NCBI GenBank assembly: GCA_041984235.1 | Contig: JBHIYN010000004.1 | Span: 1-64,000 of the forward strand | Direction of reading: 5' to 3' | Length of the DNA stretch: 64,000 nt | Source: JBHIYN01 sp041984235 | GTDB lineage: Bacteria > Pseudomonadota > Gammaproteobacteria > Ga0077536 | Shown: piece by piece, positions 32,244-43,143 of the stretch | Layout: every line of letters starts with the position of its first letter | How positions within the stretch are numbered: position 1 is the stretch's first letter | The notes under the pieces: model-generated | The model's database searches: none | Told to the model about the DNA's origin: nothing | The model's input: the letters and a program-made list of their open reading frames with translations, nothing else | Made by a program: the position numbers and the translations under genes

Positions 32244-33713
32244 ATGCGCAACGGCGGCACGTGCCGTGAAACGATGCAGAGTCAGCCCTTGAACCCGGAT
32301 CCGCACAACACTTTCAAGCACATGATGAACGACGTGGTCGACTACGGCAGTTGCTGCGAGTGCGGCACCTGCGTCGTGGCTTGTCCGCACAACGTCATCG
32401 AGTACATCGACGGCAAGCCGAAGCAGACCGCCAAGGCGAGCGCCGCGTTCGATTTCTGCGGGGTCAGTGAAGGCGCCGGGTGCGACGTGTGCGCGACGGT
32501 GTGTCCGCGCCTGTGGCCGCGCGAGGAGCACCTGCGCGGCGCGGTGTTCGGTGACGAGCGGCCGTTCGAGGACATCTTCGGCGTGTTCCGCCAGATCTTC
32601 GTCGCGCGCACGAAGCGCCCCGACATCGCCGAGGCTGGCCAGGACGGTGGCGTGGTCACCGCGCTGCTGGCCTGGGCGCGCGCCGCGGGCCACATCGACG
32701 GTGCGGTGGTGTCCGCCGTGGGCGAGGGCGACAAGCCCTGTTTCCCGACGCCCAAGGTCGTCACCAGCGAGGACGAGATCAAGGCCAGTGCCGGTTCCTG
32801 GTACACCTACTGCGCCAACAACCTCGCGCTCACCGAGGTCGCCGAGCGCGATCTCAGGCAGGTCGCCTTCGTCGGCGTGCCATGCCAGATCACACCGCTG
32901 CGCAAGATGCAGCACATGGACCCGGCGTTCCTGGTGACCGAGAAGAAGAAGCCGAAGATCGTCGGTCGCCAGCGCGAGTTCCTGCGCGGCTTCAGTGACC
33001 GCATCGCGTTCAGCGTCGGCCTGTTCTGTACCGAGGTGTTCCGCCCCGAACTCATGACCGAGCACATCGAGCAGACCCTCGGTATTCCGCTGACCGAAGT
33101 GCGCCAGTTCAACGTCAAGGGCGAGGTGCTGGTGTACAAGCGCGACGGCGACGTCGCGACCATTCCGCTGCAGTTCGCGATGGAGAACTACCAGCGCCCC
33201 GAGTGCCGCCACTGCGGCGACTTCTCCGCCGAGCTGGCCGATATCGCCTGCGGCGGTGTCGGCACCGATCGCGCGACTATTGTGATTATCCGCAGCGCGC
33301 GCGGTGAGGCGTTGTGGCGCGAGTTCGAGGCCGCGGGCGAGGTCGAGGTCGAGCCGATCGCCGACAACAAGCGCGCCTGGAACATCCTGCTGCGCCTGGC
33401 ACGGCGCCAGCGCGAACGGGTGCCGCCGGGGCCGCCACGCAGTGGCACCGGGATGGCCGGCACGCAGTACCAGCCGGCGGCGGCGGCGCAGACCATCGCC
33501 GCCCGTCTCGCGGCGAGCGCCAAGGCAGCGGAGGAGACCGACGCCTGCCTGGATGCCGCCTACGCGGGTGCCGTGCGTCCGCAGGAGCCGATCGCCTGGA
33601 TGGCCGGCCAGCCGATCCCCGGCGATCCCGGCCCGGCGCCCGACGGCGGCAAGCGCAAGCTGCCGCCGCCGTTGCCGCCGGACGGGGGGGGCGCTTCGCC
33701 GGCGGCGGAGTGA
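32244..33713 (+). CDS. FrhB-like coenzyme F420 hydrogenase/dehydrogenase beta subunit family Fe-S protein
   Basis: A 489-aa protein from ATG 32244 (GGGAG nine bases upstream; ATG 32274 is an alternative). The N-terminus has a ferredoxin site CCECGTCVVACP and a second cysteine group FDFCGVSEGAGCDVCATVCP. The FrhB domain follows, with AEAGQDGGVVTALLAWA, FVGVPCQITPLRKMQ and YQRPECRHCGDF. The last 80 residues are a proline/alanine-rich tail. FrhB-family proteins are flavin and Fe-S electron-transfer enzymes; most bacterial ones do not use F420. Located just before sox, it may move electrons for sulfur oxidation; the partner is unknown. Confidence 0.82.
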   Translation: MRNGGTCRETMQSQPLNPDPHNTFKHMMNDVVDYGSCCECGTCVVACPHNVIEYIDGKPKQTAKASAAFDFCGVSEGAGCDVCATVCPRLWPREEHLRGAVFGDERPFEDIFGVFRQIFVARTKRPDIAEAGQDGGVVTALLAWARAAGHIDGAVVSAVGEGDKPCFPTPKVVTSEDEIKASAGSWYTYCANNLALTEVAERDLRQVAFVGVPCQITPLRKMQHMDPAFLVTEKKKPKIVGRQREFLRGFSDRIAFSVGLFCTEVFRPELMTEHIEQTLGIPLTEVRQFNVKGEVLVYKRDGDVATIPLQFAMENYQRPECRHCGDFSAELADIACGGVGTDRATIVIIRSARGEALWREFEAAGEVEVEPIADNKRAWNILLRLARRQRERVPPGPPRSGTGMAGTQYQPAAAAQTIAARLAASAKAAEETDACLDAAYAGAVRPQEPIAWMAGQPIPGDPGPAPDGGKRKLPPPLPPDGGGASPAAE

Positions 33714-33791
33714 CGGGCGAACCATCGGGGTCGCCGCGGTCCAAGTACAAGCGCGGTCGCGTTATGCGTGGGCGTTATATTCAATACGGTT

Positions 33792-33818
33792 ATATAGTTA
33801 TTCTATATTGATATATAG
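33792..33818. promoter_or_regulatory. AT-rich palindromic repeats upstream of soxX (candidate operator)
   Basis: ATATAG (33792-33797), CTATAT (33803-33808) and ATATAG (33813-33818) make two overlapping inverted repeats with 5- and 4-nt spacers, in an AT island (33774-33820) about 70 bp before soxX. Sox operons in other bacteria are controlled by ArsR-type SoxR, which binds AT-rich palindromes; this is a plausible site. It resembles the islands before lipS1 and dsrE3B. Confidence 0.5.
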
Positions 33819-33886
33819 TGCCCCAACCGCTACCTTGTCGGTAACGGTGGCACGGCCGCCGACCGCAGTTCGGGGAGCACGATACC

Positions 33887-34318
33887 TTGCGGATCTCCAA
33901 TACACTGCTGTTCGCCACGGCCCTCGTGATGCCGGACATCGCACCGGCAGCCGACCACGTGGTGGAGAATTACGCCATCGAAGCGCCCCTCACGGCGGAG
34001 CCCGGCAACCCCGAGCGCGGGCGCGCGGTGATGATCGATCGCGAGGGCGGCAACTGCCTGGGCTGTCACGCGGTACCGCTGGACGCCGAGTTCTTCGGCA
34101 CCACCGGCCCCGACCTGGCCGGCGTCGGCGCCCGTTATTCCGAGGGCCAGCTGCGCCTGCGCGTGGTCGACCCCAAGCACTTCAACCCGCTGACCATGAT
34201 GCCGGCTTATCACCGCACCGAAGGGCTGCACCGGGTGCAGCCCCGCTTCGCCGGCAAGCCGGTGCTGACCGCGCAGCAGGTCGAAGACGTGGTGGCCTTC
34301 CTGGTCACGCTGAAATGA
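33887..34318 (+). CDS. soxX: SoxX, monohaem cytochrome c subunit of SoxAX
   Basis: A 143-aa exported cytochrome c. The start is a TTG at 33887, chosen because CGGGGAG lies nine bases upstream and the frame then begins with a signal peptide. The haem site is Cys57-x2-Cys60-His61 (CLGCH), and Met in TMMPAYH is the probable axial ligand. SoxAX joins thiosulfate to the SoxY cysteine. It is the first gene of soxXYZAB; a hairpin directly follows its stop. Confidence 0.93.
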   Translation: MRISNTLLFATALVMPDIAPAADHVVENYAIEAPLTAEPGNPERGRAVMIDREGGNCLGCHAVPLDAEFFGTTGPDLAGVGARYSEGQLRLRVVDPKHFNPLTMMPAYHRTEGLHRVQPRFAGKPVLTAQQVEDVVAFLVTLK

Positions 34319-34339
34319 AGCCGGCCCTTCGAGCCGGCT
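34319..34339 (+). promoter_or_regulatory. Intercistronic hairpin between soxX and soxY
   Basis: AGCCGGC (34319-34325) and GCCGGCT (34333-34339) form a 7-bp stem with loop CCTTCGA immediately after the soxX stop. With no T-run it is more likely an RNA-stability or attenuation element that adjusts soxX relative to soxYZAB levels than a terminator. Confidence 0.4.
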
Positions 34340-34359
34340 GCTGACGACGAGGTATGAGC

Positions 34360-34842
34360 ATGCCTGAGCAGACCCTTTCGCCATCACCGGGCCACCTGAG
34401 CCGCCGCGCCTGGCTGGGCCGCACCATCGCCGCGCTGGCAGCGTGGCCGGCGCTGGCAGCCTACGCCGACGAACGCATCGAGGCAGCGAAGGCCGCGATC
34501 GCGAAGATCGTCGGTGATCGCCGCGTCGAGAGCTCCGGCACGATCACGCTGACGACCCCGGCAATCGCCGAGAACGGCAACACGGTGCCCATCTCGGTCG
34601 CCGTCGATTCGCCGTTCACCGCCGACGATTACGTGCGCGCCGTGCACATCTTCGCCGAGGAGAATCCGACTCCCGAAGTGATTTCGTTTCACTTCACGCC
34701 GGCCAGCGGCAGGGCGGAGACCTCGACCCGCATCCGCCTCGCGAAGACCCAGCGCGTCATCGCCATCGCCGAGATGTCGGACGGACGCGTGCTGGAAACG
34801 GCCAACGAAGTGAAGGTCACGATTGGCGGCTGCGGCGGCTGA
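34360..34842 (+). CDS. soxY: SoxY, thiosulfate carrier subunit
   Basis: A 160-aa protein from ATG 34360, seven bases after GAGG; ATG 34354 is too close to it. The Tat signal is LSRRAWLGRTIAALAAWPALAAYA. The defining C-terminal Gly-Gly-Cys-Gly-Gly swinging arm is present (KVTIGGCGG), whose cysteine carries the sulfur intermediate in the periplasm. It is followed by soxZ after 28 bp and the two proteins form the SoxYZ carrier. Confidence 0.95.
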   Translation: MPEQTLSPSPGHLSRRAWLGRTIAALAAWPALAAYADERIEAAKAAIAKIVGDRRVESSGTITLTTPAIAENGNTVPISVAVDSPFTADDYVRAVHIFAEENPTPEVISFHFTPASGRAETSTRIRLAKTQRVIAIAEMSDGRVLETANEVKVTIGGCGG

Positions 34843-34870
34843 GCCGCCGACCGCCCGAGGAGTCCCAGTT

Positions 34871-35194
34871 ATGGAAAAACCCCGCGTCAAGGTACCCAAG
34901 AAGGTCACCAAGGGAGAGCCATTCGAGGTCAAGGCCCTGATCTCGCACAAGATGGAGTCCGGCCAGCGCACCAACGAAGCGACCGGTGAGAAGATCCCGC
35001 GCAAGATCATCAATGCCTTTACCTGCAAGCTGGACGGGCAGGAAGTGTTCAGCGCCACGCTCTACCCGGCGGTCTCGGCCAATCCCTACCTGGCCTTCTT
35101 CGTGCGCGCCGAGAAGAGCGGCGAGCTCGAGTTCACCTGGGTCGACGACGACGGCTCGACGGCCTCGGCGACCAAGAAGTTCAAGGTGGGATGA
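34871..35194 (+). CDS. soxZ: SoxZ, carrier partner subunit
   Basis: A 107-aa cytoplasmic-looking protein without signal peptide; SoxZ is co-exported with SoxY by the Tat signal of its partner. The sequence (KVTKGEPFEVKALISHKMESGQRT; ATLYPAVSANPYLAFFVRAEKSGELEFTW) is a typical immunoglobulin-like SoxZ. Ribosome site GAGGAGTC before ATG 34871. It overlaps soxA by 4 bp. Confidence 0.95.
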   Translation: MEKPRVKVPKKVTKGEPFEVKALISHKMESGQRTNEATGEKIPRKIINAFTCKLDGQEVFSATLYPAVSANPYLAFFVRAEKSGELEFTWVDDDGSTASATKKFKVG

Positions 35195-35985
35195 GCGCCG
35201 CGCGCCTCGCCGCCGGGTTCCTCGCCGTCGTGGCCGCGGCGGCGTTCGCTGCCGACGGCGAGGACTGGGGTATACACGCCGTCGAGGATCGCCGCTCCGG
35301 CTACACCTACGCCAGCGCGGAGACGCGCGCGATGCAGGACGACGACTTCGAGAACCCCGGCTACCTGTGGGTCGAGCACGGCGAGGAGATCTGGGACGAG
35401 GCCGACGGCGCGGCCGGCAAGGCCTGCAGCGGCTGCCACGGCGATGCCGCCGAGAGCATGCGCGGCGTCGGCGCGAGCTACCCGGTATACGCCCCGGAGC
35501 TGGGGCGGCTGATCAACCTCGAGCAGCGCATCAACCAGTGCCGCGTCGAGCGCATGCAGGCGGACGCGTGGCCGTGGGAGAGCGAGCCGCTGCTGGCCAT
35601 GACCGCCTTCGTGCGCCACCAGTCCAAGGACATGCCCGTCAGCCCCGTCATCGACGGCGAGGCGGAGCTCTTCTTCGAAGCCGGCAAGGCGTTCTATCAC
35701 CAGCGCCGCGGTCAGCTCGATCTCGCCTGCATCCATTGCCACGAGTGGAACCACGGCCGCATGCTGCGCGCGCAGCGCCTCACGATGGGTATGTCGAACG
35801 GTTTTCCGACCTATCGCCTCAAGTGGCAGACCCTGGGCTCCCTGCACCGGCGCATCCGCGGCTGCAATCGCAACGTGCGCGCCGAACCCTACCCGGCGGG
35901 TGCGGAGGAGTACGTCAACCTCGAGCTCTACCTGGCCTGGCGTGCGCGCGGACTGCCGGTGGAGACGCCATCCGTGCGCAACTGA
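35191..35985 (+). CDS. soxA: SoxA, diheme cytochrome c subunit of SoxAX
   Basis: A 264-aa exported protein with two haem sites: Cys79-x2-Cys82-His83 (CSGCH) and Cys180-x2-Cys183-His184 (CIHCH), so this is the diheme SoxA type. Cys225 in RIRGCNRNVRAEP is the active-site cysteine that becomes a persulfide and ligates the catalytic haem. Signal peptide at residues 1-21. ATGA overlaps couple it to soxZ upstream, and its TGA shares a base with the soxB start. Confidence 0.95.
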   Translation: MSAARLAAGFLAVVAAAAFAADGEDWGIHAVEDRRSGYTYASAETRAMQDDDFENPGYLWVEHGEEIWDEADGAAGKACSGCHGDAAESMRGVGASYPVYAPELGRLINLEQRINQCRVERMQADAWPWESEPLLAMTAFVRHQSKDMPVSPVIDGEAELFFEAGKAFYHQRRGQLDLACIHCHEWNHGRMLRAQRLTMGMSNGFPTYRLKWQTLGSLHRRIRGCNRNVRAEPYPAGAEEYVNLELYLAWRARGLPVETPSVRN

Positions 35986-37667
35986 TGCTCGAGCGGCGCC
36001 AGTTCCTGCAGCTCGCCCTGGCACTCGCTGCCGGCGGGCAGTTCGCGGCCAACCCGCTGCGCGCCTTCGCTACCCAGCGCCTGCGCCAGGACGACCTGCT
36101 GGCGTTCGAGCCGCTCGGCCAGGTCACGCTGCTGCACCTGACCGATCTTCACGCCCAGCTGGTGCCGGTGTACTTCCGCGAGCCCTCGCTCAACGTCGGC
36201 GTCGGCGCGGCCGCCGGACTGCCGCCGCATATCACCGGGCGCGACTACCTGGCGCGTTATGGCCTGGAGCCGGGCAGCGCGCTGGCGCATGCCCTGACCA
36301 GCGTCGACTTCGCCGCGCTGGCGGCAAGCTACGGCCAGGTCGGCGGGCTCGACCGGCTCGCCACCCTGGTGCGCGCGGTCCGTGCCGAACGCCCGCAAAA
36401 CACGCTGCTGCTCGATGGTGGCGACACCTGGCAGGGCTCCTACACCGCGCTCGCCTCGCGCGGCGCCGACATGGTCGCCACGATGAACGCGCTGGGGGTC
36501 GACGCCATGACCGCGCACTGGGAATTCACCTATGGCGAGGAGCGCGTCGGCGAGCTCATCGAGCGCCTCGATTTTCCGCTACTCGCGGCCAACGTGTTCG
36601 ACACCGAGTGGGACGAGCCGGTGTTCGAGTCGACCGCGTTCTTCGAGCGCGGCGGCGTGCGCGTGGCGGTCATTGGCCAGGCCTTTCCCTACACGCCGAT
36701 TGCCAACCCGCGTTACAAGATCCCGGCGTGGTCGTTCGGCGTGCGCGAGGCGGCGCTCAACGAGGCCGTCAGCGCGGCGCGCGCCGACGGCGCGCAGCTG
36801 GTGGTTCTGCTCAGCCACAATGGTTTTGACGTCGACCGCAAGCTGGCCGGGCGCGTGCCCGGCATCGACGTCATCCTCACCGGCCATACCCACGATGCGC
36901 TGCCGGCGGTGGTCGAGGTCGGACGGACCCTGCTGGTCGCCTCCGGATCGCACGGCAAGTTTCTCTCGCGCCTGGATATCGATGTCGGCAGCGACGGTGT
37001 GCGCGATTACCGCTACCGCCTGATCCCCGTGTTCGCCGACGCCATCGAGCCGGACCCCGCGCTGCAGGGCGTGATCGAGGAGATCCGCGCGCCGCACGCG
37101 GCGACCCTGGCCGAGGAGCTCGGCCGCAGCGAGTCGCTGCTCTACCGCCGCGGTAATCTCAACGGCACCTTCGATGACCTCATCTGCCAGGCGCTGCTCG
37201 CCGAGCGCGAAGCCGAGATCGCGCTCTCACCCGGTTTCCGCTGGGGCGCGAGCGTGCTCCCGGGGCAGGCGATCACGCGCGAGGACGTGTTCAACCAGAC
37301 CGCCATCACCTACCCCGAGGCATACCGCACCGCCATGAGCGGCGCGCAGATCAAGGCCATCCTGGAGGACGTCGCCGACAACCTGTTCAACCCCGACCCC
37401 TACTACCAGCAGGGCGGCGACATGGTGCGCGTCGGCGGCATCGGCTACCGCCTGCGCGTCGGCGCCGAACGCGGCCGGCGCATCGAGAACCTGGTCACGC
37501 TGCCGGACGGTGCGCCGCTGGATGCCGGCCGTGAGTACGTGGTCAGCGGCTGGGCCTCGGTCAACGAGGACGTGGAGGGACCACCCGTGTGGGACGTGGT
37601 GACCGCCTGGCTGCGCGACCGCGGCAGCGTCGACATCGCGCCCAACGACGCGGTTACGATAGTCTGA
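35985..37667 (+). CDS. soxB: SoxB, thiosulfohydrolase
   Basis: A 560-aa Tat-exported protein (MLERRQFLQLALALAAGG) of the 5'-nucleotidase-like metallophosphoesterase fold. The dimanganese site is seen in LTDLHAQLVPVYFREP, LLDGGDTWQGS, AHWEFTYG and LSHNGF, with LTGHTHDALP. SoxB hydrolyses the sulfone sulfate from SoxY-S-thiosulfonate in the periplasm. It starts at the ATG at 35985 overlapping the soxA stop; the open frame upstream is a shadow of soxA. Confidence 0.96.
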   Translation: MLERRQFLQLALALAAGGQFAANPLRAFATQRLRQDDLLAFEPLGQVTLLHLTDLHAQLVPVYFREPSLNVGVGAAAGLPPHITGRDYLARYGLEPGSALAHALTSVDFAALAASYGQVGGLDRLATLVRAVRAERPQNTLLLDGGDTWQGSYTALASRGADMVATMNALGVDAMTAHWEFTYGEERVGELIERLDFPLLAANVFDTEWDEPVFESTAFFERGGVRVAVIGQAFPYTPIANPRYKIPAWSFGVREAALNEAVSAARADGAQLVVLLSHNGFDVDRKLAGRVPGIDVILTGHTHDALPAVVEVGRTLLVASGSHGKFLSRLDIDVGSDGVRDYRYRLIPVFADAIEPDPALQGVIEEIRAPHAATLAEELGRSESLLYRRGNLNGTFDDLICQALLAEREAEIALSPGFRWGASVLPGQAITREDVFNQTAITYPEAYRTAMSGAQIKAILEDVADNLFNPDPYYQQGGDMVRVGGIGYRLRVGAERGRRIENLVTLPDGAPLDAGREYVVSGWASVNEDVEGPPVWDVVTAWLRDRGSVDIAPNDAVTIV

Positions 37668-37694
37668 CGCGAGCAGCGTGCGGGGAGGGCCATG

Positions 37695-38183
37695 ATGCGA
37701 CTGCCACGATGGATGCCTTTTCTGGTGCTTAGCCTGTGCGGCGCGTCGGCGATGGCCGACGAGGCGCCGGTGTTCGCCACGCAGAGCCTGACCCCGGAGC
37801 TCGCCCTCGAGCTCGCGCAGGCCACCCAGTCCGCCTGCCGCGCGCGTGACTTCCAGGTCAGCGTCGCCGTGGTCGATCGCGCCGGCGCGGCCCAGGTCAC
37901 GCTGCGCGACCGCCTGGCGGGAAACTTCACGCACGAGATCGCCCTGCGCAAGGCACGCTCCGCGGCCGGCTTCCGCCAGGCCACGCTCGATCTCGCGCAG
38001 GGCCTGCCGCAGCGCACCGAGCTCGACCTGCTGCACACCGTGCCGCCGGTGCTGATGGTCGGCGGCGGCGTGCCGGTCACCTACGGCGGCGTGGTCGTCG
38101 GTGCGCTCGGCGTATCCGGCGCACCGACGCCGGAGGCCGACGACGCCTGCGCCCGCGCCGGCCTCGAGGCCATCGCCGACGAG

Positions 38184-38195
<12 letters not shown>
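37695..38195 (+). CDS. GlcG/HbpS-like exported haem-binding family protein
   Basis: A 166-aa protein with signal peptide (MRLPRWMPFLVLSLCGASAMA) and a GlcG/HbpS domain (ACRARDFQVSVAVVDRAGAAQVTLRDRLAGNFTHEIALRKARSAAGFRQ...; GGGVPVTYGGVVVGALGVSG). ATG 37695 fits the GGGGAGGG ribosome site better than the ATG three bases earlier. It follows soxB by under 30 bp and is probably in the sox transcript. HbpS-type proteins bind haem or cobalamin-like cofactors; a link to the sox cytochromes is inference. Its end overlaps the convergent ATPase gene by 12 bp. Confidence 0.85.
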
Positions 38196-40925
<2,730 letters not shown>

Positions 40926-41006
40926 GCGCGAATCAACGCCATCTTCGGCTCAGTGCTGCCATGCGCAGCACGGCGCCGAGTGTAGCCCATGCGCTGTGCC
41001 GCCGCG

Positions 41007-42050
41007 CTAGCGTCCGGCAAACCCGGTGAACGCCGCGGGCACGCGCGCCACGTCCGCGATCACCTCCGCCGGCAGATCCGACGGCATGGCATAGCTGGCG
41101 CTCGCCACCAGGGTGTCGGTGAGTCCGCCGTAGCGCGCGCGGACGGCGTCGGCTATCTGGTCGTGTCGCCCGACCGCGGTGCAGGCGTGCACCAGCTCGT
41201 CCGGGATCTCGGCGGCCAGGGCCGACCAGCGGCCCTGCTTGGTCATCTGGTTGAGCTTCGGGCCGAGCTCGTGGAAGCCGGCGCTCTCCAGCACCGGCCA
41301 GTAGGCCGGGGTCGAGCCGTAGAAACCGATGCGGCCGCGCACCCAGTCGAGCTCGGCGGCGACCGCGGCATCGTCCGCGCCGGTGGCGAGGAAGCCGCCG
41401 CCGTTGATCTCGAACTGCGCACGTGGCCTCCCGCTGCGGGCGAAGCCGAGCTCGAGGTTGGGCAGGACCTGGCGCTCCAGGTAGTCCCGCGTGCAGAACG
41501 GGTGCAGGCGCACGCCGTCGGCGACTTCGCCGGCCAGGCGCAGCATGGCCGGACCTACCGCGGCCAGCGTGATCGGGGGCGGGCCGTGCGGCACGGCTTC
41601 CGGCACGAAGTTGGGTGGCATCAGGGTGAAGCGATAGTGCTCGCCCTCGAAGCGCAGGCGGCCGCCCTCGCGCCACGACTGCCAGATTGCGCGCAGCGCT
41701 GTCACGTATTCACGCAGGCGTGGTACCGGCGGCCCCCACGGCACGCTGTAACGCTTCTCGTTGTGGGCCGCGATCTGGGTGCCGAGACCGAGCACGAAGC
41801 GGTTGCCGGAGGATGCGTTGAGATCCCAGGCGACGTGCGCGGTGACCATGGGCGAGCGCACGAAGGCCAGCGCGATGCCGGTCGCGAGCTCGATCCGCGA
41901 GGTCGCGGTTGCCGCGACCGCCAGTGGCAGAAAGGCATCGTGGCGATTCTCCAGCGTGGTGATGCCGTGGAAGCCCTGCGCCTCGACCGCGGCCGCGGCG
42001 GTTGCCGCCGCGCCGAGGGTGCGCTGATCGATGGTCGTCACTACCCGCAC
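41007..42050 (-). CDS. LLM class flavin/F420-dependent oxidoreductase
   Basis: A 347-aa luciferase-like monooxygenase-fold protein started at the GTG at 42050, preceded by GAGGAGAA; the open frame extends to 42194 but would overlap the divergent deacetylase gene. Typical segments are GFHGITTLENRHDAF, RIELATGIALAFVRSPMVTAH, GRFVLGLGTQ-like (NRFVLGLGTQ) and a C-terminal helical region. The family uses FMN or F420 to oxidise varied substrates; none is indicated here. Confidence 0.85.
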   Translation of the reverse strand: MRVVTTIDQRTLGAAATAAAAVEAQGFHGITTLENRHDAFLPLAVAATATSRIELATGIALAFVRSPMVTAHVAWDLNASSGNRFVLGLGTQIAAHNEKRYSVPWGPPVPRLREYVTALRAIWQSWREGGRLRFEGEHYRFTLMPPNFVPEAVPHGPPPITLAAVGPAMLRLAGEVADGVRLHPFCTRDYLERQVLPNLELGFARSGRPRAQFEINGGGFLATGADDAAVAAELDWVRGRIGFYGSTPAYWPVLESAGFHELGPKLNQMTKQGRWSALAAEIPDELVHACTAVGRHDQIADAVRARYGGLTDTLVASASYAMPSDLPAEVIADVARVPAAFTGFAGR

Positions 42051-42141
42051 TGGCGTCTTCTCCTCGCTGTCGCGCCGCTGTGGCCGGCGCCGGGCGTATG
42101 GCACCATAGCCGGGTATCCGGGGCAAACGGGAGAAACGGAC

Positions 42142-43143
42142 ATGATGCGGTACGAAGGACAGGGCAAGGCGCTGCGGGTGTGGCTGGCAGCCACCCTGTT
42201 GGTGGCGGGCGCAGCGGCATCCGCGCACGATTACGGTGGTCAGGCCAGCGAGCAGCCGATCCACAACTGGGCACCCGAGCAGATTGTGAAGAAGGTCTCG
42301 ACGGTGCGCGCCGGCGCCGATCTCACGCCGGCGTCGTGGCCGGATGGCCAGCGTGTTGCCGTCAGCCTGTCGTTCGACGTCGACACCGAGCCGGTCTGGA
42401 TCGGCTTCCAGGGCCAGTCGAGTCCGTCCTACATGTCGCGTGGCGAGTACGGCGCCCGGGCCGGCATGCCGCGGGTCATGAAGTTGCTGAAAAAGCACGA
42501 CATTCCCGCCACCTTCTTCATCCCGGTCATGACCATGGAGCTGCATCCGCAGGTGGTGGAGATGGTGAAGACCGATCCGCGCCACGAGTTCGGCTTCCAC
42601 TCCTACGTGCACGAGAATCCCATGACGCTGCAGGCCGACGAGGAGCGTCGCATCTATGCCGACACCATCGCCCAGTTCGAGCGTCACACCGGCGTACGCC
42701 CGGTCGGTTTCCGCTCGGCGGCCTGGGACCTGACCGAATCGACCATCGCCATCGTCAAGGAAATGGGCTTCCTCTACGAGAGCTCCATGATGGCCGACGA
42801 CCGGCCCTACGTGCTGATGTCCGAGGGCCGTGACACCGGCCTGGTCGAGCTGCCGGTGGAGTGGATCCTCGACGACTGGCCGCTGTTCCAGATCTCGTGG
42901 CCGTCCAAGCACGTCGCGCTGCGCAACGCCGAGGACGTCTACTCGATCTGGAAGGACGAGTTCGACGGTGCCTGGGAGGAGGGCAGCGTCTACATCCTGA
43001 CCATGCATCCCCAGGTCATCGGTCACCGCTACCGCATCGCCATGCTCGACCGCCTGATCACCTACATGAAGTCGAAACCCGGCGTGTGGTTCGCGACCCA
43101 CGAGGACATCGCGCGTTACGTCAAGGAACAGGCCGGAAGGTAG
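42142..43143 (+). CDS. Exported polysaccharide deacetylase-type hydrolase
   Basis: A 333-aa protein with a signal peptide (VWLAATLLVAGAAASA). NodB-homology motifs are LSFDVDTEP (metal Asp pair), ATFFIP, HEFGFHSYVHENP (His pair in H-S-x3-H form) and GFRSAAWDLTE. Such enzymes deacetylate cell wall or exopolysaccharide; a PuuE/allantoinase-like subgroup acts on cyclic amides, and the VDTEP form is consistent with either. RBS GGGAGAAACGG precedes ATG 42142. It overlaps the next gene at the stop codon. Confidence 0.85.
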   Translation: MMRYEGQGKALRVWLAATLLVAGAAASAHDYGGQASEQPIHNWAPEQIVKKVSTVRAGADLTPASWPDGQRVAVSLSFDVDTEPVWIGFQGQSSPSYMSRGEYGARAGMPRVMKLLKKHDIPATFFIPVMTMELHPQVVEMVKTDPRHEFGFHSYVHENPMTLQADEERRIYADTIAQFERHTGVRPVGFRSAAWDLTESTIAIVKEMGFLYESSMMADDRPYVLMSEGRDTGLVELPVEWILDDWPLFQISWPSKHVALRNAEDVYSIWKDEFDGAWEEGSVYILTMHPQVIGHRYRIAMLDRLITYMKSKPGVWFATHEDIARYVKEQAGR

